Program-made: the position numbers and the translations under genes
The notes under the pieces: model-generated
The model's database searches: none
What the model saw: the letters and a program-made list of their open reading frames with translations, nothing else
Told to the model about the DNA's origin: nothing
In this document: positions 55,840 through 64,000 of the stretch, in pieces
Layout of the letters: every line of letters starts with the position of its first letter
Numbering within the stretch: the stretch's first letter is position 1
From: Pseudomonadota bacterium
GTDB taxonomy: Bacteria > Pseudomonadota > Alphaproteobacteria > Micropepsales > Micropepsaceae
Direction of reading: 5' to 3'
Length of the DNA stretch: 64,000 bases
Assembly: GCA_021851325.1 (NCBI GenBank)
Contig: JAJZDZ010000002.1
Location: 124,001 to 188,000, forward strand

Positions 55840-57625
55840 GAAGGCTTACCACACCCTCAGCTCAGGTTCGCCCTCGGTGGGCAAGGGCTGGTCGCTGCGC
55901 ACCCGCCTCCTGCTCGCCGTCACGGTCGCGCTGTTACCGATTGCGATTGCAAGCTTCCTGCAGGGCCTTGATCGGGTCGAACGCGACACCAGGGACATCC
56001 GCGCCCAGTTGGTTCAGATCACCCGGGCGTCCGCCTCCAGGGAGGAAAATCTTCTGGCCAGCGCCGAGCAGATCACCCGCGCCCTGGCCAACATGCCAGC
56101 GGTACGCCATGGCGGACAGGGCTGTAGTCTTGCGCTGTCCGACGCATTAAGGAATCTGAATTTCTTTACCAATCTGGCGCGCGTCGACGCCCATGGACAC
56201 ATCGTCTGCTCGGCCCGTCCCGTGGCATTGGGCGGCAGCGGCGCGGCACGTGCCGTATTCCAGCGCGCACGGAGGGCACGGAAATTCGTACTCAGTGACC
56301 AGATCATCAACCCTAGCAATCATCAGCCGGTCATACTCGGAATGCTGCCCTTAATCAGCCATGATCATTTCACAGGGGTGGTGGCGATTTCGATTGATAC
56401 CCACTGGCTTGAATACATGGTCCGCGCCAAACATCTCCCACGCAACGCAGTGGTGGCGATCTTCGACACAAGGCGCAACATCATCGCCGCCAATAATCCC
56501 GCCGTCGCACAGGCACTCTTCACCCCTGCTGTGGCACGCCATTCAACCGGAGCCGATCTCTTCACTGCCCATGACAGGAGAGGGCAGACCTGGCTTTATT
56601 CAACCGCAGCACTGCTCGGAAGCCGGGTCTATGTCGGCTTTGCCATGCCACAGTCGCAGCTGTTCGGTGCAACCTATGTCCATGTAGGGACGGATTTTGT
56701 GCTGCCCTTCATCATGATAGCCCTGACCTGGATTGCGATCTGGATGGTAACCGAGCAACAGGTGACGCGCTGGATCATCTATCTGCGGCGTGTGGCCGCC
56801 GCCTATCGCAGCGGTCATTATGCCCTTCGTCCCTCTCTTCGAGACGCCCCATCGGAATTTCACATGCTGGGAGACGCGATGGCCGAAATGGCCGATGCCA
56901 TTCAGGATCGGGATCACCGTCTGCGTGATGCGCTTCAGCAAAAGTCCCTGCTCGTCCGTGAAATCCATCATCGCGTCAAGAACAACCTGCAGATTGTCAT
57001 GAGCCTCCTGTCTCTTCAGGCCGGGCGGGTTGAAAACGACGCCGCTCGGGACGCACTCATGCAGGCCCGCGCCCGTATCAACGCTCTGGCCCTGGTCCAT
57101 CGCATCCTGCATGACATTGAAGAACTCGCGACGGTTGAATTGCGCACACTGCTGACCGATCTTGCCGCGCAGATCCATGAAGGCTTTGCGCTGGATAGCT
57201 CGACACTGAGGCTAGAGATCGAGTCTATATCCTGCCAGGTCTCCGGCGATCTTGCCGTACCCTTGGCGTTGTTCACTGTCGAAGCTCTGACAAACGTCTT
57301 CAAGCATGCTTATCCTGATCGCACCCGTAATGGCATCATCCGTGTCTCGCTGAGATCAACTGGCGCCGGCGAGTTGTCCCTCGCAATTATGGACAATGGT
57401 TGCGGTTACAATCCGGACGGCAGCGGAGCCAGCGTCGGCGCCAGACTCATGCGCACATTTGCGCTTCAGGTGGGTGGCAGGATTTACATGCGCTCGAACA
57501 GGGGATTGGGGACCACCGTCGAACTGGTTTTTCCTGACCCCAATCAGCCTGAAAGGAACGGCCGGGGAGATGGAATTCCTCCAGCCGAGACAGCGCAGCA
57601 AGACCTCAGCCTGGCGCCAAGCTGA
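55823..57625 (+). CDS. Sensor histidine kinase (HWE/HisKA_2), probable PhyR kinase
   Basis: 600 residues. Two membrane helices (about 25-45 and 290-315) enclose a periplasmic sensor domain of about 240 residues with a double-PAS (dCACHE-like) look: ILGMLPLISHDHFTGVVAISIDT is characteristic. A HAMP-like linker is followed by HisKA_2 (LVREIHHRVKNNLQIVMSLLSLQAGR, phospho-His about 382-383) and the ATPase domain (EALTNVFKHAYPD, DNGCGYNPDGSG). This kinase class phosphorylates PhyR. Being next to ecfG makes it the likely input for this locus. The start at 55823 is uncertain because it overlaps ecfG. Confidence 0.9.
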   Translation: MPPPSRKAYHTLSSGSPSVGKGWSLRTRLLLAVTVALLPIAIASFLQGLDRVERDTRDIRAQLVQITRASASREENLLASAEQITRALANMPAVRHGGQGCSLALSDALRNLNFFTNLARVDAHGHIVCSARPVALGGSGAARAVFQRARRARKFVLSDQIINPSNHQPVILGMLPLISHDHFTGVVAISIDTHWLEYMVRAKHLPRNAVVAIFDTRRNIIAANNPAVAQALFTPAVARHSTGADLFTAHDRRGQTWLYSTAALLGSRVYVGFAMPQSQLFGATYVHVGTDFVLPFIMIALTWIAIWMVTEQQVTRWIIYLRRVAAAYRSGHYALRPSLRDAPSEFHMLGDAMAEMADAIQDRDHRLRDALQQKSLLVREIHHRVKNNLQIVMSLLSLQAGRVENDAARDALMQARARINALALVHRILHDIEELATVELRTLLTDLAAQIHEGFALDSSTLRLEIESISCQVSGDLAVPLALFTVEALTNVFKHAYPDRTRNGIIRVSLRSTGAGELSLAIMDNGCGYNPDGSGASVGARLMRTFALQVGGRIYMRSNRGLGTTVELVFPDPNQPERNGRGDGIPPAETAQQDLSLAPS

Positions 57626-57680
57626 TTCAGGCGCTCCGGGCGCGCAGCACATAGCGTCACTCCAGTCAGCGCGTAAGGCA

Positions 57681-58517
57681 CTACTGCGCCTTCAGCTGTG
57701 CACGCATTGCCGTTGCGCCAGAAGAAGCTTCAACCCAAAGTCCGAGATGATCCTCTTCAGGCGCAAGGCATAGGGTGAAAGGACCGGTATCGAAGACCGG
57801 GAGCTGGGCGCGGAAAGAAAAGTTCAGTGGCCGCATGGCCGGATCAAAGCGCAGGGCATGATCCAGTAGGAGAGTTGCCAGCAGCGGGCCATGAACCACG
57901 AGTCCTGGATAGGCTTCGACCTGGCGGCAGTAATCGCGATCATAATGGATGCGGTGGGCATTGAACGTCAGGGCAGAATAGCGGAACAGCAGACGCGAGT
58001 CGGCCGTCATCTGACGGCGTAGCACGCTGTTGCGGGGTGGGACATCCTCTGCGCGCGGGCTGCTGGTGCCCTGAACCTCACGGTAGACAATATCCTGCCA
58101 CTCGCGCAGCGCCAGGCCGTCAGAAACCTCGATCTCATGACAGAGCCGAACAAAGATCAAATGGCCACTACGGCCGATTTTCTCGCTGATTTCTTCAATA
58201 CGCGAGCGTCGGCGCATAGCCATGCCAAACACAATCGGCCGGTGAAAAGCGATGGTGCTACCCGCCCACATCCGACGCGGCAAGGTGATGGGGGGCAGGA
58301 AGCCTCCGCGCACGGGATGACCGTCTTCGCCCAACTCCGACTGACGGGCATGTTCCGGGAAATAAAGCCAGTGTGCAAGAGGCGGCAATGTGCTGGCGAC
58401 CCAGGGTGGCGCGGCATGGTCCAGAAGCGCCGCAAGTCCGTCTACCGGGCCGCGATGGGCGACGTCCTCGCGTACCTCTTCGCGGCCAATCCAATCTGAA
58501 AAAGATCGCGTGTTCAT
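57681..58517 (-). CDS. HTD2/MaoC-like acyl-CoA dehydratase
   Basis: 278 residues. Two hot-dog domains: FAS1-like N-terminal dehydratase half (LPPLAHWLYFPE, ITLPRRMWAGSTIAFHRPI) and a C-terminal half with RYSALTFNAHRIHYDRDYC and GLVVHGPLLATLLLDHA, which holds the catalytic His/Asp residues. The family includes fungal HTD2 and mesaconyl-C4-CoA hydratase. The substrate is probably a beta-hydroxyacyl- or mesaconyl-CoA. The ATG at 58517 and a GTG at 58520 are both possible. It lies 112 bases downstream of the acyl-CoA synthetase on the same strand. Confidence 0.85.
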   Translation of the reverse strand: MNTRSFSDWIGREEVREDVAHRGPVDGLAALLDHAAPPWVASTLPPLAHWLYFPEHARQSELGEDGHPVRGGFLPPITLPRRMWAGSTIAFHRPIVFGMAMRRRSRIEEISEKIGRSGHLIFVRLCHEIEVSDGLALREWQDIVYREVQGTSSPRAEDVPPRNSVLRRQMTADSRLLFRYSALTFNAHRIHYDRDYCRQVEAYPGLVVHGPLLATLLLDHALRFDPAMRPLNFSFRAQLPVFDTGPFTLCLAPEEDHLGLWVEASSGATAMRAQLKAQ

Positions 58518-58629
58518 CACTCAGCGTTCCTGGAGAAGTTCTGAGCCTGGCGGGTAGCGTAACACAGCACAAGACCGGAAGCGTGCGTCCTCCTCCGGGG
58601 ACGACAAAACCACACTCTTGCATTACTGG

Positions 58630-60396
58630 TCACAAGCGTATCCGCCCCGCACAGATATCGGCATAGTACTGGGCATCGAGCGGTACGTATCGATCTTCCT
58701 TTAGGACATAAAGCGGATCATCGATCCTGGCTGGATCAGCACCTTCCTGCACCAGATCAACTTTGCGCAGCTTGAAGGTGCCGGTGATTTCGAGCTCTGG
58801 CCGCAGCCGTATGAATAGCGGCTGGGCGTAGGCCGGCAGGGTGCCCGCGAGCTGAGCGGCAAGCCCGTCAAGACGAAACCCAGGCGCAACCGAAAGTGCA
58901 GCCATCCCTACGCGTCCGTCCATGCCTGGAATGGAAATACCGTAGACATTGGCCTCCTTGATCCCTTCGATCACGCCCAGAGCTTCAGCAACTTCGTTGG
59001 TTGAAACATTTTCACCCTTGAACCTGAAAGTATCGCCGATGCGATCGACAAAATAGAAATAGCCATAGGCGTCACGTTTCAGCAGATCGCCGGTGCGAAA
59101 CCAGGCATCCCCTTTTTCAAACACATCGCGAAGGATTTTTTTCTGCGTGTCTTCCTCGCGGCTATAGCCTTCGAAGCGCTGACGGGGATCACTGCTGATG
59201 CGCCCGATGGCCTCGCCAGCTTCATCACTCTCACACTCGATGCAGAAACCATCTGCGTTACGGATGGGCATTTCGCGCTCCACGTCGAAACGCACGATGC
59301 GCACTGGCATAAGCGATCGCATATAAGAGGGTATGCGCCCAACCGCGCCAAGCCGGCCATCATAATTAAGCATCGAGACGTTGCCTTCGGTTGCTCCGTA
59401 AAACTCGACAATCTTTGGAATCCTGAAGCGCGACTGGAAGGTCTGCCAGATTTCCGGCCGCAAGCCGTTGCCGGTAATGGCGCGTAGACTGTGGTCCTGC
59501 TCATGCGCCGACGTTGGTGCATTGAGCAGATAGCGACAGAGTTCACCGATATACTGGAAGAAGGTGGGACGGTAGCGATGAACATCGCTCCAGAACTCAT
59601 GAACGGAAAACTTGCGACGGATAACTACCGAACCACCGGTGGTCAGGGCCGGACCCAGGGCGCAGATCCCTCCGGCACTGTGGTAAAGGGGAAGAACGTT
59701 GTACATGCGATCGGAGGGCTTGGCGTTGAGCGCTCCGGCGAAGCCATACATCATGAAGAGCAGGCGCAGATGACTGATCTTCGCCGCCTTGGGCATTCCA
59801 GTAGTTCCGGAGGTGAATATATAAAGTGCGAGGTCCTTCGCGCGTAAGGCCCCGTCGATCCCGTCACCCGTCCCGGCCGCTGACAGCGCCGTGCCGAGAT
59901 CCTCGCCGCCCTGGGTACCGTCGAGCACCCAGGGGACTGGCGGCTGGTCGAGATCCTGGCGCACCTCAGCAAAGGCCTCAATCAGTTCGGAGCCCACAAT
60001 CAGGTGACGCGCATTTGCCACGCGCAGCGAGTGCGCGAGGGCTGGGCCGCGAAGATTTGTATTGAACAGCGAGCAGACCGCGCCCAGTTTGGTCAACCCG
60101 ATCCAGGCAGCGATATAATCGGGGCGGTTTTCCATCAGGAGCCCGATCATGTCACCGCGGCTGACCCCAAGACCACGCGCCCAGTTGGCAAAGCGGTTGG
60201 ACCGCTGGTTCAGGGCACGATAGTCAAGGGTATCTTCCTCATAAAGGATGGCGGGATTATGGGGCATGCGCCGCGCCAGATCCTCGATCAGCCTGCCGAT
60301 GGTGATAGGACTATCGGGCTTGACATGGCGCATGCGCCAGAGCGTCCGCCCTACACTGCGTATGTAGGTCGCCTCACGCGCGATCTCATTGAGCAT
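58630..60396 (-). CDS. Long-chain/very-long-chain acyl-CoA synthetase (FATP-like)
   Basis: 588 residues of the ANL superfamily. AMP-binding motif IFTSGTTGMPKAAKISH (about 191-207), FYGATEGNVS (about 339-348), and WFRTGDLLKRDAYGYFYFVDRIGDTFRFKGENVS (about 440-472) with the C-terminal Lys in LEITGTFKLRKVDL. The FYGATEGN and DRIGDTFRFKGENVST pattern is that of fatty acid transport proteins/VLACS. It activates fatty acids to acyl-CoAs at the expense of ATP. Divergent from the TusA-like gene. Confidence 0.92.
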   Translation of the reverse strand: MLNEIAREATYIRSVGRTLWRMRHVKPDSPITIGRLIEDLARRMPHNPAILYEEDTLDYRALNQRSNRFANWARGLGVSRGDMIGLLMENRPDYIAAWIGLTKLGAVCSLFNTNLRGPALAHSLRVANARHLIVGSELIEAFAEVRQDLDQPPVPWVLDGTQGGEDLGTALSAAGTGDGIDGALRAKDLALYIFTSGTTGMPKAAKISHLRLLFMMYGFAGALNAKPSDRMYNVLPLYHSAGGICALGPALTTGGSVVIRRKFSVHEFWSDVHRYRPTFFQYIGELCRYLLNAPTSAHEQDHSLRAITGNGLRPEIWQTFQSRFRIPKIVEFYGATEGNVSMLNYDGRLGAVGRIPSYMRSLMPVRIVRFDVEREMPIRNADGFCIECESDEAGEAIGRISSDPRQRFEGYSREEDTQKKILRDVFEKGDAWFRTGDLLKRDAYGYFYFVDRIGDTFRFKGENVSTNEVAEALGVIEGIKEANVYGISIPGMDGRVGMAALSVAPGFRLDGLAAQLAGTLPAYAQPLFIRLRPELEITGTFKLRKVDLVQEGADPARIDDPLYVLKEDRYVPLDAQYYADICAGRIRL

Positions 60397-60471
60397 ACTT
60401 CGATATCCGTCCCAGCTGGCCGATTTGGGGTTACACTAGGCGAAAGCTGCTCCACCGCAAAAGGCGAATAA

Positions 60472-60726
60472 ATGGACCAGGAGTCCGAAATCCTCGACCT
60501 CACCGGTCTCAAATGTCCGTTGCCTGCGCTTTATGCACGCCGCTGGCTGGAGCGCGCAGCTCCGGGCCAGCGCGTGGTCGTACTCACCGACGATCCAATG
60601 GCGGCCATAGATGTACCGCATATGTGCCACCAGGAGGGCTTCTGCGTGGAGGCGGTCAGCCGGAACGGCGTTCACGCACGCATGGTGCTCCTGCGTCCCG
60701 AACTCACCCCCCCGGCTTCGGCTTAG
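60472..60726 (+). CDS. TusA-family sulfur carrier
   Basis: 84 residues. LDLTGLKCPLPALYARRWL (about 8-26) contains the CPxP motif with the sulfur-carrying Cys15. TusA-like proteins relay sulfur for tRNA thiolation or sulfur metabolism; in this small alphaproteobacterial subclass the exact route is not known. The last 23 bases overlap the end of the convergent lipoprotein gene. Confidence 0.9.
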   Translation: MDQESEILDLTGLKCPLPALYARRWLERAAPGQRVVVLTDDPMAAIDVPHMCHQEGFCVEAVSRNGVHARMVLLRPELTPPASA

Positions 60727-61264
60727 GGCGGTGAATCAGCGGCGACAGGTGGGCGACCAGCTGGTGGGCATTGATCGCGCGCGGCTCTTTGCGCGCCTGT
60801 GCATCGGTGAGAAATACGATTTCTGCATAGGCCTTGAAGCGGGTGATCGGCTGCGATTCGGCATAACCGGCTCCCGCGCCCCAGCCTGGACCCATGCCCC
60901 AGCCTGGACCCCACCAATTATGCCAGTACCAGCCATAGCCATCCCAGCCCGGCCAGCCTTCAAAAGAGGACATATAAGTTGTTTTGGCACGCGTGGTCCT
61001 GGTATCGAACATGAACCAGCTGTAGCCAGCCCGTAGTGTCACCTTGGCGGCATGATACAGCAGATAGTTTTCCACCGTCTGGCGGCTGGTGGCCTCATTG
61101 CCCGAGAAGGTGATGCGATAGCGGTTGGCGGTCAGCTGCAGATCGCTGTAGCCGTCGGGATTTTTCGCGGTCTGTGGCCTATAGGGTGTCGGGCTGACAC
61201 AGGCAGTCAAAGACAGAAGTGCGCTGGCAGCGACCACAGCGCCAAGACGCGAAGTTCTGGACAT
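60704..61264 (-). CDS. CC0125/CC1285 family lipoprotein
   Basis: 186 residues. Lipobox LTAC at about 19-22 marks the lipidated Cys. The family pattern GYSDLQLTANRYRITFSGNEATSRQTVENYLLYHAAKVTLRAGYSWF is plain, followed by a Gly/Trp/Pro-rich centre (YGWYWHNWWGPGWGMGPGWG) and FKAYAEIVFL. The function is unknown; the family is named for Caulobacter proteins. The start at 61264 is chosen for GGAGAG upstream and for keeping the lipobox at the proper distance. Confidence 0.87.
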   Translation of the reverse strand: MSRTSRLGAVVAASALLSLTACVSPTPYRPQTAKNPDGYSDLQLTANRYRITFSGNEATSRQTVENYLLYHAAKVTLRAGYSWFMFDTRTTRAKTTYMSSFEGWPGWDGYGWYWHNWWGPGWGMGPGWGAGAGYAESQPITRFKAYAEIVFLTDAQARKEPRAINAHQLVAHLSPLIHRPKPKPGG

Positions 61265-61624
61265 GGATGCTCTCCACAAGGTTCTCAAAGATGCAAACGC
61301 GGACCGGTCCCTTTCTACGCCATGCTGCGACGATTGGGAGAGGCTAGGTGAAAAATGATAGCCGGCAAGCCAGTCCTCTGACCAGTTGCAACCACCTGCG
61401 TGCGACAGAGCGAGACGAATTTCCAGGATCGGGTGCTAAGCTGGACCGGTGCCGGCAAAAGTGATTGCGCGCCCTCGCCAACATGACCAAATGGAAAGCT
61501 TTGGCGTCGAATTGCCCTGGCCGCCGGTGAGACTGGCACAAAATTAATTTGGGAGCTTGCCCGCCTGCTTTAGAAGCAGGTCACGCCCGAGCCGGCCCCC
61601 GGGAACGAGAAGGATGCACAGGTC

Positions 61625-62395
61625 GTGAAGCGCAGGCATCAATGGCTGGCATTGATGATAGGCCTTCTGCTCTGCAGCTGTGGACGTGGGCCGCAGCAGC
61701 CCTGGTTCGGCTACGCCGAGGGAAAGGACATTTTTGTCTCGCCCACAAAGCCCGGGTGGCTGTCATCCTTGAGCGTACGCCGCGGCGATTATGTCAAAAA
61801 GGGGCAAGTACTCTTCTCGCTCGACGATACCCACCTGCTGGCGGCGCGCGATCAGACTGAAATCGCCCTCGCCGAGGCCAAGCAGCAGCTCGCCAGCCTC
61901 AGGACGCAGATTGCCACCGCCCGCTCCGCGACTGCCAGCGGCGCGGACAGCCTTCAGCTCAGCCAGTTGTTGCGCCAGGAAAAGGCGGCGGAGGCCAATC
62001 TGGCTGCAACCCGGTTCCAGCTCTCGCGGCGTCAGGTCGTGGCCCCGATGTCCGGAAAGGTTGAGGACATTTATTTTCGCGTCGGTCAGTTCGTGCCCGC
62101 AACTACCCCGGTTATGTCAGTCCTTCCGGCCAAGAATGTGTTCGTGCGCTTTTTCGTTCCGCAGGCGCAGTTTTCCAACGTCAGGCTGGGTGAACGCGTG
62201 CATGTGCGCTGCGATGTCTGTTCCAGGGCAATCACTGCCCGCATCACCTTCATCGCCCGCCAGCAGCAAATCCCACCCCCCATGGCGCTTTTGGCTGCCA
62301 GCCGTCAGCGGCTCGTGTTCCAGCTGGAAGCCCGCGCGCGTGAGGGCATGCCCCTCAATCCCGGGCAGTCCGTTGATGTGACACCCGACCGCTAA
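61625..62395 (+). CDS. Solitary HlyD-like periplasmic adaptor lipoprotein
   Basis: 256 residues. A lipobox-like sequence LLLCSC at about 15-20, then a lipoyl half-motif (PGWLSSLSVRRGDYVKKGQVLFSLD), a coiled-coil hairpin (about 75-135), the returning lipoyl half (VVAPMSGKVEDIYFRVGQFVPATTP) and a short beta-barrel domain. It resembles adaptors of YbhG/YhiI-type ABC exporters. No ABC transporter or membrane partner lies nearby. The start is a GTG at 61625 with only a weak ribosome binding site. Confidence 0.82.
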   Translation: MKRRHQWLALMIGLLLCSCGRGPQQPWFGYAEGKDIFVSPTKPGWLSSLSVRRGDYVKKGQVLFSLDDTHLLAARDQTEIALAEAKQQLASLRTQIATARSATASGADSLQLSQLLRQEKAAEANLAATRFQLSRRQVVAPMSGKVEDIYFRVGQFVPATTPVMSVLPAKNVFVRFFVPQAQFSNVRLGERVHVRCDVCSRAITARITFIARQQQIPPPMALLAASRQRLVFQLEARAREGMPLNPGQSVDVTPDR

Positions 62396-62710
62396 GCCGT
62401 CACCCAGACGCGCAGCGTCACCTTCCGGTTCGCCCGGCCTCACAAATCTGATCGGCGAGGCCCCTGTGAGGCGCAACCGCCCCATATGTTCTCATAAAGT
62501 TCCAAAAAGGGCCCCTCCCGGACAGGATTTTTCTTAGACGGCCGCAGGACGCGGTAAACAACTTACGGGGCTTGCGAAATTTCGCGCCGCAACGCACATT
62601 CGCCAAAGTTTAATCCCGGCTGCGTGCGGGTTGCCGCCGTGCGGGCTTATTCCTCAGGTACCGCCGCTGCTGGCGGTACCTATCGGAAGAGGGGGGCCGA
62701 ACGCTCCGCC
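62396..62710. other. Leader region of the glycosyltransferase gene
   Basis: 315 bases without a gene. It includes a hairpin GCCTCACA/TGTGAGGC (62437-62472) after the adaptor and a stronger hairpin directly before the glycosyltransferase. Confidence 0.5.
62656..62681 (+). promoter_or_regulatory. Perfect 10-bp hairpin before the glycosyltransferase
   Basis: AGGTACCGCC, loop GCTGCT, then GGCGGTACCT, ending 29 bases before the ATG and just ahead of the purine-rich ribosome binding site. It lacks a T-run. It may affect translation or be an operator. Confidence 0.5.
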
Positions 62711-64000
62711 ATGGCCGGCCTGTCATTTATGCTTCAAATCGTGCTCGCCTGCGTGTTGGTGTTGCTGGCATTATTGTCTGCGCAGCTCTGCATGTTGGCA
62801 CTGATCCGCTGGTTTGCGCGGCCGCGCAAGCTCGCTGTGGCCACTGTCGCGCCGGCAGAGCTACCGCACGTCCTGGTACAATTGCCGGTCTGTGACGAAG
62901 GCTTCCTCGCCGTACGGGTTGCCGCTGCGGCGGCACGCCTGGACTGGCCACGCGAGCGTCTGCATATTCAGGTTCTCGACGATGGACGCGCCGAACACCA
63001 CGCCCAGCTGGCCGATGCAATTGCCCAGGTAGTGCCTGAAGGTGTGGACTGCGTCATATTGCGCCGGGGTGAACGCGTTGGCTTCAAGGCCGGCAATCTC
63101 GCCTTCGGTCTTAAGCACTCCGACGCTCCTTTTGTCGCCATTTTCGATGCCGATTTCGTTCCGCCTGCCGACTTCCTGCGCCGCACCATCCCCGTGCTGA
63201 TGGCGGATCCGGGACTGAGTTACGTGCAGGCACGCTGGGCTCATGCCAACCGCGAGCGCAACTGGCTGACTCGGGTTCAGGGTATTCTGCTCGACAGTCA
63301 TTTTGCCGTTGAACAGGAAGCACGCTTCCGGGTTGGTCTGCCCATGTCCTTCAACGGTACCGCCGGAGTGTGGGCCCGCGCCGCGATTGATGCGGGCGGC
63401 GGCTGGACTGGCGATACCTTGACCGAAGATCTCGATCTGTCGATGCGTTGCGCCATGAAGGGGTGGCGCTCGGCTCTGCTTTCTGATCTGGAAGTTCCGG
63501 GAGAATTGCCCGAAACGGCCTCGGCCTGGCGCGCCCAGCAGGCAAGATGGACCAAAGGTCATGCCCAATGCGCCCGCAAATTGATCCCGGAGATCTGGAC
63601 CAGCGCCCTATCACTGCGGCTTAAGCTGTTGATGACCGCCCAGATCCTGCAATTTGCCTTCTACCTTCTGGCCGGTGCCAGCGTCATCGTCAGCCTTGCG
63701 CTGATGGCCATGGGCGTCGTCTATCTCAAGACCGTCGCGGCACTCGGTCTGGCCGTGACGGCCCTCGGCATCCTGGCCACGGTCTCCTACCTGTACACCG
63801 GGCAGATCAAACTCGGGCGTGACGGTCAGCCCGGACTGATCCGATCCCTGATCCTTGCGATCATTTTCCCCAGCGGTCTGGTTCTGGCCAATACCTGGGC
63901 CACCGTTGAGGCTGTCTTTAATGTTCGGGTAGATTTTGTGCGGACCCCCAAGGCCGGAGCTCGGGCCACCGGGGGCTGGCGGGGTGGCGCGGAAATCGCG
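62711..64000 (+). CDS. Membrane family 2 glycosyltransferase (3' end cut by window edge)
   Basis: 430 codons are in the window and the frame continues past the edge. An N-terminal membrane helix (about 5-32) precedes a processive GT2 catalytic domain: VLDDGR, IFDADFVP, TEDLDL and QQARWTKGHAQ supply the D, DxD, TED and Q(Q/R)xRW motifs. Several further helices follow from about residue 300. The profile resembles cellulose/mannan-synthase-like (CslA-type) enzymes, which polymerise and export a sugar chain. The strong GAAGAGGGGGG sits just before the ATG. Sugar specificity is not predictable. Confidence 0.9.
   Translation, partial: MAGLSFMLQIVLACVLVLLALLSAQLCMLALIRWFARPRKLAVATVAPAELPHVLVQLPVCDEGFLAVRVAAAAARLDWPRERLHIQVLDDGRAEHHAQLADAIAQVVPEGVDCVILRRGERVGFKAGNLAFGLKHSDAPFVAIFDADFVPPADFLRRTIPVLMADPGLSYVQARWAHANRERNWLTRVQGILLDSHFAVEQEARFRVGLPMSFNGTAGVWARAAIDAGGGWTGDTLTEDLDLSMRCAMKGWRSALLSDLEVPGELPETASAWRAQQARWTKGHAQCARKLIPEIWTSALSLRLKLLMTAQILQFAFYLLAGASVIVSLALMAMGVVYLKTVAALGLAVTALGILATVSYLYTGQIKLGRDGQPGLIRSLILAIIFPSGLVLANTWATVEAVFNVRVDFVRTPKAGARATGGWRGGAEIA

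Noticed and set aside
1-64000. Mobile elements, CRISPR arrays, tRNA and rRNA genes
   Set aside because: No transposase or integrase, no regularly spaced short repeats and no tRNA-like or rRNA-like segments were seen. The only large repeat is the pair of TonB receptors, which has no flanking insertion features.

Overview
This looks like a chromosomal window from a GC-rich alphaproteobacterium, probably a free-living heterotroph of the Rhizomicrobium/Micropepsaceae or Caulobacter/sphingomonad kind. The evidence is the PhyR-NepR-EcfG general stress locus (confined to Alphaproteobacteria), a heme-PAS FixL oxygen sensor, a CC0125/CC1285-type lipoprotein, DUF3775, and three very large TonB-dependent receptors. 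The genus is inferred, not proven. I saw no tRNA, rRNA, insertion sequence, prophage or CRISPR array. Coding density is high, and most predicted starts have a clear Shine-Dalgarno sequence.

Layout. 1-6566: a FixL-like kinase (minus strand, cut by the window edge) faces a four-gene operon: flavodoxin-like quinone reductase, APH/P-loop kinase fusion, acyl-CoA synthetase/GNAT fusion (Pat type) and DUF3775 protein. An FNR/FixK-like site lies between them. 6702-12008: TPP-dependent enzyme, DUF983 protein and two tandem secreted S10 serine carboxypeptidases, facing an Lrp/AsnC regulator (12277-12693). 12787-17641: enoyl-CoA hydratase, a small unknown protein, a paired acyl-CoA dehydrogenase operon and a threonine aldolase. 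17665-22016: RND efflux pump. 22366-29352: typA, SDR, hisN-like phosphatase, S33 hydrolase plus SCP2 protein, Hsp20 and a pentapeptide-repeat protein. 29559-32987: a large autotransporter. 33161-33939: XRE regulator with DUF2975 membrane protein. 34193-44387: three tandem TonB-dependent receptors, the first two a recent duplication with a perfectly identical 5' block. 44711-49322: DUF4389 protein, rhomboid protease, SolA-like oxidase and OPT peptide transporter. 49308-53479: CitE-like lyase, MaoC dehydratase, and the EpmB/EpmA/EF-P module. 53874-57625: phyR facing nepR-ecfG-histidine kinase. 57681-64000: HTD2-like dehydratase, long-chain acyl-CoA synthetase, TusA-like protein, lipoprotein, solitary HlyD-like adaptor, and a family 2 glycosyltransferase running off the window.

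How the parts fit. Many genes serve acyl-CoA chemistry (paired acyl-CoA dehydrogenases, hydratases, acyl-CoA synthetase, CitE-like lyase, SCP2) or peptide and outer-membrane nutrient uptake (S10 peptidases, OPT transporter, TonB receptors). Three regulatory systems are visible with candidate DNA sites: low oxygen (FixL and a TTGA-N6-ATCA-like site), general stress (an exact EcfG promoter before nepR-ecfG), and Lrp/AsnC (an 18-bp palindrome beside the S10 genes). The most unusual features are the TonB-receptor duplication with its gene-conversion-like block and duplicated 3' ends, the oxygen-linked acyl-CoA/acetylation operon, and the structured intergenic region at 53480-53873.
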